Shown here piece after piece: positions 58,699 to 64,000 of a stretch of DNA of 64,000 bases (its first letter is position 1; each line of letters starts with the position of its first letter). The DNA comes from Natrialba swarupiae (GTDB lineage Archaea; Halobacteriota; Halobacteria; Halobacteriales; Natrialbaceae). The notes beneath the pieces were generated by a model, which saw nothing but the letters and a program-made list of their open reading frames with translations, was not told the origin of the DNA and ran no database searches. Location of the stretch: the NCBI RefSeq assembly GCF_008245225.1, contig NZ_VTAW01000019.1, positions 1 to 64,000 of the forward strand, read 5' to 3'. Made by a program: the position numbers and the translations under genes.

Positions 58699-60636
58699 AT
58701 GGCGAGCAACAAGATTCTCGGTATCGACCTTGGGACGACGAACAGCGCGTTCGCGGTGATGGAAGGTGGCGATCCGGAGATCATCGTCAACGCCGAAGGC
58801 GACCGGACGACGCCGTCGGTCGTCGCGTTCACCGACGACGACGAACGGCTCGTCGGCAAACCGGCGAAGAACCAGGCGATCCAGAACCCGGAGAAGACGA
58901 TCGCCTCGATCAAACGTCACATCGGTGAGGAAGAGTACACCGTCGACGTAGAGGGCGAAGAGTACACGCCACAGGAGATCTCGGCGATGATCCTCCAGAA
59001 GATCAAACGCGACGCCGAGGAGTACCTCGGTGACGACGTCGAGCGGGCCGTCATCACGGTCCCGGCGTACTTCTCGGACAAACAGCGTCAGGCGACGAAA
59101 GACGCCGGCGAGATCGCCGGCTTCGAGGTCGAACGGATCATCAACGAGCCGACGGCGGCGTCGATGGCCTACGGCCTCGACGACGACTCCGACCAGACCG
59201 TGCTCGTGTACGACCTCGGCGGCGGCACGTTCGACGTCTCTATCCTCGATCTCGGGGGTGGCGTCTACGAGGTCGTCGCGACCAACGGCGACAACGACCT
59301 CGGCGGCGACGACTGGGACCACGCGATCATCGACTATCTCGCCGACGAGTTCGAGGACGACCACGGCATCGATCTCCGCGACGACCGTCAGGCCCTCCAG
59401 CGGCTCAAAGACGCCGCCGAGGAGGCCAAGATCGAACTCTCGAGTCGCAAGGAAACCGAGATCAACCTGCCCTTTATTACGGCGACCGACGACGGCCCGA
59501 TCCACTTAGAGGAGAGTCTCACTCGCGCGAAGTTCGAATCGCTCACCCAGGATCTCATCGATCGCACCGTCGAGCCGACCGAGCAGGCCCTCGAGGACGC
59601 CGGCTACTCCAGAGACGACATCGACGAGGTGTTGCTCGTCGGTGGGTCGACTCGGATGCCCCAGGTCGCACAGAAAGTCCAGGAACTGACCGGGAAAGAA
59701 CCCCAGAAGAACGTCAACCCCGACGAGGCCGTCGCACTCGGCGCGGCGATCCAGGGTGGCGTTCTCGGCGGCGAAGTCGACGACATCGTCCTGCTCGACG
59801 TCACGCCGCTCTCGCTCGGTATCGAGGTCAAAGGCGGCCTCTTCGAGCGCCTCATCGAGAAGAACACGACGATTCCAACGGAAGAAAGCAAGATCTTCAC
59901 CACCGCGGCGGACAACCAGACCTCCGTCCAGGTGCGGGTCTTCCAGGGCGAGCGCGAACTCGCCGAGAAGAACGAACAGCTCGGTGAGTTCCACCTGACT
60001 GGCATCCCGCCAGCGCCTGCGGGAACGCCCCAGATCGAAGTCACCTTCTCGATCGACGAGAACGGCATCGTCAACGTCTCCGCGGAGGACAAGGGGACCG
60101 GCGAGAGCGAGGAGATCACCATCGAGGGCGGCGCAGGTCTCTCCGACGAGGAGATCGAGCGCATGCAGGAAGAAGCCGAGGAACACGCCGAGGAAGACGA
60201 ACAGAAACGCGCGCGTATCGAGGCACGTAACACCGCCGAAGCGACGATCCAGCGCGCCGAGACCCTCCTCGAGGAGAACGAAGAGCAGGTCGACGACGAC
60301 CTCCGCGAGTCGATCGAGGCGGGTATCGAGGACCTCGAGGCGACGATCGACGACGACGAGGCCGAGGCCGAGGACATCGAGGAAGCGGTCGAAGAACTGA
60401 GCAACGAACTCCAGGAGATCGGCAAGCAGGTCTACCAGCAACAGGCCGGTGCCGCAGGCGGGGCCGGCGGTGCGGGTGCAGCTGGTGCCGGCGCAGGACC
60501 CGGCGGCATGGGCGGCATGGGCGATATGGGCGGACCGAACCCCGGGGCCGACGACGCAGGCGACGGCGAGGAGTTCGTCGACGCCGACTTCGAGGACGTG
60601 AGTTTCGACGAGGACGACGAGGACGACGAGTCGTAG
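58699..60636 (+). CDS. dnaK: Hsp70 chaperone DnaK
   Basis: A 645-residue Hsp70. The nucleotide-binding domain starts [20 protein letters not shown] and has [20 protein letters not shown] and [20 protein letters not shown]. The substrate domain begins near [14 protein letters not shown], the lid is helical and acidic, and the tail is Gly/Ala/Met-rich, ending in an acidic run. It folds and protects proteins with DnaJ and GrpE, whose genes are not here (grpE or dnaJ often flank it in haloarchaea). The TATA box GTTTAAACC lies 28 bases before the ATG. Confidence 0.98.
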   Translation: MASNKILGIDLGTTNSAFAVMEGGDPEIIVNAEGDRTTPSVVAFTDDDERLVGKPAKNQAIQNPEKTIASIKRHIGEEEYTVDVEGEEYTPQEISAMILQKIKRDAEEYLGDDVERAVITVPAYFSDKQRQATKDAGEIAGFEVERIINEPTAASMAYGLDDDSDQTVLVYDLGGGTFDVSILDLGGGVYEVVATNGDNDLGGDDWDHAIIDYLADEFEDDHGIDLRDDRQALQRLKDAAEEAKIELSSRKETEINLPFITATDDGPIHLEESLTRAKFESLTQDLIDRTVEPTEQALEDAGYSRDDIDEVLLVGGSTRMPQVAQKVQELTGKEPQKNVNPDEAVALGAAIQGGVLGGEVDDIVLLDVTPLSLGIEVKGGLFERLIEKNTTIPTEESKIFTTAADNQTSVQVRVFQGERELAEKNEQLGEFHLTGIPPAPAGTPQIEVTFSIDENGIVNVSAEDKGTGESEEITIEGGAGLSDEEIERMQEEAEEHAEEDEQKRARIEARNTAEATIQRAETLLEENEEQVDDDLRESIEAGIEDLEATIDDDEAEAEDIEEAVEELSNELQEIGKQVYQQQAGAAGGAGGAGAAGAGAGPGGMGGMGDMGGPNPGADDAGDGEEFVDADFEDVSFDEDDEDDES

Positions 60637-60996
60637 CGATCGTCTGCGACGAACTACCGTCTCGAGTACCGGCGGGCCACGAGAACGCACCGCGACCCCA
60701 CCGGAACTGACGGACACCGGACCGCCCGGACAGGTGTACCCACAACTCGACTTCGGGTGTGGCGATACTGATTTTCGACTGTTCACAACAGGGTCGTATT
60801 CGATACCACGCCTCGAGCGGCGGTCGCTTTCTCCCGCAGTGCGTTCGGACACTCCTCGAGGGTTCACATGCCGACGTCGTCGGTCCCGACGACCGACGAA
60901 CCCCTCGAGCCGACGGTGTGGGAAACCGAACGCGAAACGGCTCGAGAACCTGGAGATGAGAAGTTATATGCTAGAGGAGTCTCGATTGGAATTACA
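60637..60996. other. 360-base gap after dnaK
   Basis: No gene is supported. A frame open from about 60868 joins the next gene but its extra N-terminus is Pro/Thr/Glu-rich and unlike a membrane protein. The TATA-like AAGTTATATGC at 60961-60971 fits a start at 60997. Confidence 0.5.
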
Positions 60997-61821
60997 ATGG
61001 GGTATGCGATATCATCGCTTGGAGAGTCAATCGGGACCGTTCTCGACGAGCCGATACTGATCGCCGGAATCGGGATCACGTGGCTCATCAGCACGATCGC
61101 TTACATGGCGCTCACGTCGATCCCGTTCGTCGGAATGTTTCTCGCGTTAGTCGTCTGGATCGTCCCTGCCTTTGCGCTCGCTGGGACGCTGGCGATGGCC
61201 GCCGAAGGCATTCGAGGCTCACCCTCGTTCGATCACCTGATCGAGGGATTAGAGGAGTACTGGCAGCGGATGGTCGGCGCGTTTGCCGTCCTCTTCGTGG
61301 GCTACATGGTTCTCATGTTTGCGATCACAATCGCGATCGTTCTCCTGGTTCTGTTCGGTATCGTCGGTGCGGATCTGTCTGCGGGTGCCGATCCGGCGGT
61401 CGGCAGCGCGCTCGGGATCGGGTTCGTCCTCGTTATGGCGGCCATCGTGCTGGTCGTCGCCGCGATCGGCATTGCCATCCAGTTTTTCGACGCCGCGATC
61501 GTCGTCGGAGACGTCGGCGTGATCGACTCCTTTAAGACGTCGCTGTCGGTCGCTCGTTCGAACCCGATCAGTGTCGTCGGCTACACGATCCTGCGAGGGA
61601 TCCTCGCGTACGTTCCGGTCGTCCTCGCTGTACTCGCTGCGGTCGCTGGTGGCGTAGTGGGCGGGATGATGATGTCAGAAGATATCGCGTTCCTGGCTGC
61701 ATTCGCGTTCGCGTTTCTCGTCTTCGTCGTCGCCGCACCGGTCGTCTGGACCGTGCTGTCGGTCTACCACGTCTCGTATTTCACTCGTGCGAGTGGCCTT
61801 CGCGAGCACAGTCGGCTGTGA
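60997..61821 (+). CDS. DUF7847 multi-pass membrane protein
   Basis: A 274-residue membrane protein of the haloarchaeal DUF7847 type: MGYAISSLGESIGTVLDEPI, then long hydrophobic segments (about 20-70, 95-130, 140-175, 205-265). The soluble loop ends with IDSFKTSLSVARSNPISVVG, a hallmark of the family, and VYHVSYFTRASG near the end. About six helices are predicted. The function is unknown. The ATG at 60997 lies about 30 bases after a TATATG box, so the longer frame is unlikely. Confidence 0.78.
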   Translation: MGYAISSLGESIGTVLDEPILIAGIGITWLISTIAYMALTSIPFVGMFLALVVWIVPAFALAGTLAMAAEGIRGSPSFDHLIEGLEEYWQRMVGAFAVLFVGYMVLMFAITIAIVLLVLFGIVGADLSAGADPAVGSALGIGFVLVMAAIVLVVAAIGIAIQFFDAAIVVGDVGVIDSFKTSLSVARSNPISVVGYTILRGILAYVPVVLAVLAAVAGGVVGGMMMSEDIAFLAAFAFAFLVFVVAAPVVWTVLSVYHVSYFTRASGLREHSRL

Positions 61822-61848
61822 CGGGACTCGAACGCTCGCTCGGGGAAC

Positions 61849-63018
61849 CTACAGGGACGACCAGGACTGTCGGGCTTCGTTCCAGGAGGTGATGTCGGCA
61901 ATCCAGCGGGCCGCGATCATCTTCTTCAGGTTCTTCGCCGGGAAGCCGCCGAACGTATCGACGGGGAGAGAGACGCCGAACGCCGGTTTGACTTCGTGTG
62001 CAACGGCCTTCTCGCCGACCGAGACGACGGTACCCTTGTCGTCGTACTCCCAGGTCTTCAGCGGGCGGTTCTCGATCGCTCGAGCGATGTTCTCTCCGGC
62101 CACGTCGGCGGCCTGCCAAGCGGCCTGGGCCGTCGGCGGTGCGGGCTGGTCGCCCTGATCGATGATCGCCGAGTCGCCGGTAGCGAAGACGCGCTCGTCG
62201 GAGGTCTGGAAGTTCGCCTCCGTCGTGAGGCGGTTGTGTTCGTTCTCGAGGTCGACGTCGTCTATCGCGTCGCGGCCGGTGATCCCGCCGGTCCAGATCA
62301 ACACGTCGTGCTCGAGGGGGTCGCCCTCGTCGAAGTGGATGACCTCGTCCGTCGCCTCGGTGATCGGATCGTCCGTGTGGATCCGAACCGCGGCTTCCTC
62401 GAGGAGGTCGCGAAGCGCCTGCTGAATCTCGGGGTCGTTTCCGGGGAAGATCTCGTCGAGCGCCTCGACGAGGTGGATCTCGATCGGTGCACGGTGTGCA
62501 TCGCGGAACTCGGCGATCTCGCCGGCGGTCTGGATACCGGAGAGACCTGCACCACCAACGACGACCTGTGCAGGCTCGCCACGGGTGGCGTTCGTGCTCG
62601 CTTCCTTGACGGCCTCGTGGATCTCGAGGGCGTCGTCGAGGCTCTTGAGGGTCAGCGAGTGTTCGTCGAGACCGGGGATGCCGTAGTAGGCGGTCTGGCT
62701 GCCGAGTCCGACGAGGACGTAGTCGTAGTCGACGTCGTCGTTTTCGGCGAGTTCGACGACCTGTTCCTCGGGGTCCAACCCGACGACTTCGTCCTGGATG
62801 AATCTGGTCGATGGGTCGGCGATTTCGTCGACGGAGAAGGTGATGTCCGATCTGACGTCCGGATCTCGTATCACGCGATGGGATTCGTGTAGGACCAGGT
62901 GATAGTCGACATCGGCGATCCAGGTAAGCCGTACAGTGCCCCCGAGTTCCGATTGGAGCGTCTTGATCGCACCGGCACCGGCGTACCCGGCACCGAGAAC
63001 GACGACGTTTTCAGTCAT
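61849..63018 (-). CDS. Type II NADH dehydrogenase (NDH-2)
   Basis: A 389-residue flavoprotein that oxidises NADH and reduces quinone without pumping protons. The FAD site is VVVLGAGYAGAGAIKTL, the NADH site VVVGGAGLSGIQTAGEIAEF, and the second FAD motif is RVFATGDSAI. The C-terminal amphipathic helix ARWIADITSWNEARQSW would attach it to the membrane. It fits the menaquinone pathway represented here by menB. It converges with the DUF7847 gene, 27 bases apart. Confidence 0.93.
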   Translation of the reverse strand: MTENVVVLGAGYAGAGAIKTLQSELGGTVRLTWIADVDYHLVLHESHRVIRDPDVRSDITFSVDEIADPSTRFIQDEVVGLDPEEQVVELAENDDVDYDYVLVGLGSQTAYYGIPGLDEHSLTLKSLDDALEIHEAVKEASTNATRGEPAQVVVGGAGLSGIQTAGEIAEFRDAHRAPIEIHLVEALDEIFPGNDPEIQQALRDLLEEAAVRIHTDDPITEATDEVIHFDEGDPLEHDVLIWTGGITGRDAIDDVDLENEHNRLTTEANFQTSDERVFATGDSAIIDQGDQPAPPTAQAAWQAADVAGENIARAIENRPLKTWEYDDKGTVVSVGEKAVAHEVKPAFGVSLPVDTFGGFPAKNLKKMIAARWIADITSWNEARQSWSSL

Positions 63019-63256
63019 ACGTCACACTCTGAAACCCTCCGATACAAAGGTGTTGGAACGCACATGGCCGTGTCCCCTGTTCTCACGGACCAGGCGCTCC
63101 GATCGTTCCCCAGAACTCGAGACAGACGTCGACGGCGTGCCAGTCGAACAGCGTCCTCGGCTTCGGGCGTCCGTGTGGGTGTCACGTGTGTCCACCGAAA
63201 ACGCCGACTCGGCGTGCAATCTGTGTGTTCGAGCGAACCAGCGCCGTCGTTTTCCC

Positions 63257-63301
63257 GACCCGGGTCGTCTCGCTCGGGCCTGACCCGGGTCGTCTCACTC
63301 G
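63257..63301. repeat. 25-base direct repeat over a carboxylase stop codon
   Basis: GACCCGGGTCGTCTCGCTCG (63257-63276) and GACCCGGGTCGTCTCACTCG (63282-63301) are near-identical. The second copy contains the stop codon of the carboxylase gene, and each copy holds the perfect palindrome GACCCGGGTC. Confidence 0.75.
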
Positions 63302-64000
63302 AGGACGACGAGCGTCTCTCCCATGTCGACGCTATCCCCTTCCGCGACGGCGATCTGGCTGACGGTGCCGCCCGTGGAGGCGACGATATCGTTTTCCATC
63401 TTCATCGCCTCAAGCACGACGAGGACGTCGCCGGCGGCGACCTCGTTGCCCTCCTCGACCTCGATATCGAGGATCGTTCCCTGCATCTCGGCGTCGACCG
63501 TCTCCCCGCTGCCGGCGACGTCCGTCGTCGACTCATCCTGACTCCCGCCGGCGGGCTGGGGTGGACCGGCCGCGTTTCCGGTGTCGACGTCGCCGGTCGG
63601 GATCGCGGGTGCGCCGCGTTCCTCGAGTTCGACCTCGAACCGTTTGCCGTTGACCTCGACGGTGAACTCCCGTTCGACCGTCTCCTCGTCGTCACCGTCG
63701 GCGGATTCGGCGTCGGTGCCCCACTGCTCCTGGGCGTCGGCGATCCGACTCTCGTCGAGTTCCTCGTCCAGGTACTTCGTGGTGTGCGTGCTCTCGACGA
63801 ACCGTTCGTCCGAAAGCATCAGGCGGTGGAACGGGATGATCGTCGGAATCCCTTCGATCTCGTACTCCCGGAGCGCACGAAGCGATCGCTCGAGACACTC
63901 CTCGCGGTCCTCGCCCCAGACGATCAGTTTGGCGATCATCGAATCGTAGTCGGTGACGAGGTCGTCTCCCTGACGAAGCGCATCGTCGAGACGAACGCCG
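63295..64000 (-). CDS. Biotin-dependent acyl-CoA carboxylase alpha subunit, 3' part
   Basis: The last 234 codons of a large biotin carboxylase/biotin carrier protein; the frame continues through the right edge ([20 protein letters not shown] precedes [10 protein letters not shown]). The end of the biotin carboxylase domain ([20 protein letters not shown]) is followed by a linker of about 100 acidic residues and a biotinyl domain with EAMKMEND as the biotinylation site. The protein would work in acetyl-CoA or propionyl-CoA carboxylation with a carboxyltransferase subunit not in the window. A 25-base direct repeat covers its stop. Confidence 0.92.
   Translation of the reverse strand, partial: GVRLDDALRQGDDLVTDYDSMIAKLIVWGEDREECLERSLRALREYEIEGIPTIIPFHRLMLSDERFVESTHTTKYLDEELDESRIADAQEQWGTDAESADGDDEETVEREFTVEVNGKRFEVELEERGAPAIPTGDVDTGNAAGPPQPAGGSQDESTTDVAGSGETVDAEMQGTILDIEVEEGNEVAAGDVLVVLEAMKMENDIVASTGGTVSQIAVAEGDSVDMGETLVVLE

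Noticed and set aside
59506-60867. Long minus-strand open frame opposite dnaK
   Set aside because: Antisense to a certain dnaK gene; the Leu/Val/Arg-rich translation has no recognisable motif.
63019-63294. Small gene between NDH-2 and the carboxylase
   Set aside because: Frames on both strands give Arg/Ser/Thr-rich translations without hydrophobic pattern; only a direct repeat is present.

Overview
This window is a stretch of haloarchaeal chromosome, most likely from a Natrialbaceae-type genus (Natrinema, Haloterrigena and relatives). The evidence is high GC with strong GC bias at third codon positions, very acidic proteins, leaderless genes with a TATA-like box about 25-35 bases before the start, Tat-type lipoproteins with a lipobox cysteine, and archaeal or haloarchaeal families: Cdc48, Mch, Bat-type HTH regulators, HalOD1, DUF7344, DUF2240, DUF7847 and an archaeosortase (PGF-CTERM) substrate. 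I found no rRNA, tRNA or CRISPR array. Layout, left to right: the left edge cuts an IS701-family transposase (1-818, minus). Next are four universal stress proteins (1.0-3.8 kb), an RNase H-like protein, DUF2240 and a HAD phosphatase. From 6.8 to 14.1 kb two two-gene CPA2 cation/proton antiporter operons face each other as an inverted paralogous pair. Divergent methylglyoxal synthase and glyoxalase-family genes follow, then a NosL-like lipoprotein, pyrF and a GTPBP1-like GTPase. At 19.3-19.9 kb there is a patch of gene decay. YihY, CAP-domain, half-size lycopene cyclase and CBS genes come next, then a complete dipeptide/oligopeptide ABC transporter operon (24.8-31.2 kb). The middle holds a DMT exporter, Cdc48, Mch, a CopZ-like metal-binding protein, a thiamine-binding protein and a run of signalling genes with two very large Bat-family sensors (40.3-43.5 and 51.8-53.7 kb). 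Between those sensors lie a copper/thiol redox operon (Sco, TlpA, CcdA) and a trehalose operon (otsA-otsB). The right part has an apparent iron-acquisition operon (DyP-like Tat lipoprotein, His-rich P19-like lipoprotein, cohesin-like PGF-CTERM protein), menB divergent from dnaK, NDH-2, and the 3' end of a biotin-dependent acyl-CoA carboxylase alpha subunit cut by the right edge. The genes fit an aerobic halophile dealing with osmotic, redox, metal and aldehyde stress: K+/Na+/H+ exchange, trehalose, Usp proteins, methylglyoxal handling, menaquinone and NDH-2 respiration, copper delivery to oxidases, and chaperone/unfoldase systems. The most unusual signal is non-coding. An approximately 85-bp family with terminal inverted repeats (arms like TGATACGGWYTRCTGTCC) occurs at least seven times in full and about four times as partial copies. 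In seven cases the TGA at the outer tip of the element is exactly the stop codon of the adjacent gene. I know of no name for it. Other points worth a second look are degenerate NAD-binding loops in one partner of each antiporter pair, two small genes broken by 2-base frame differences, a multiply deleted alcohol dehydrogenase pseudogene, and three short tandem repeat arrays.
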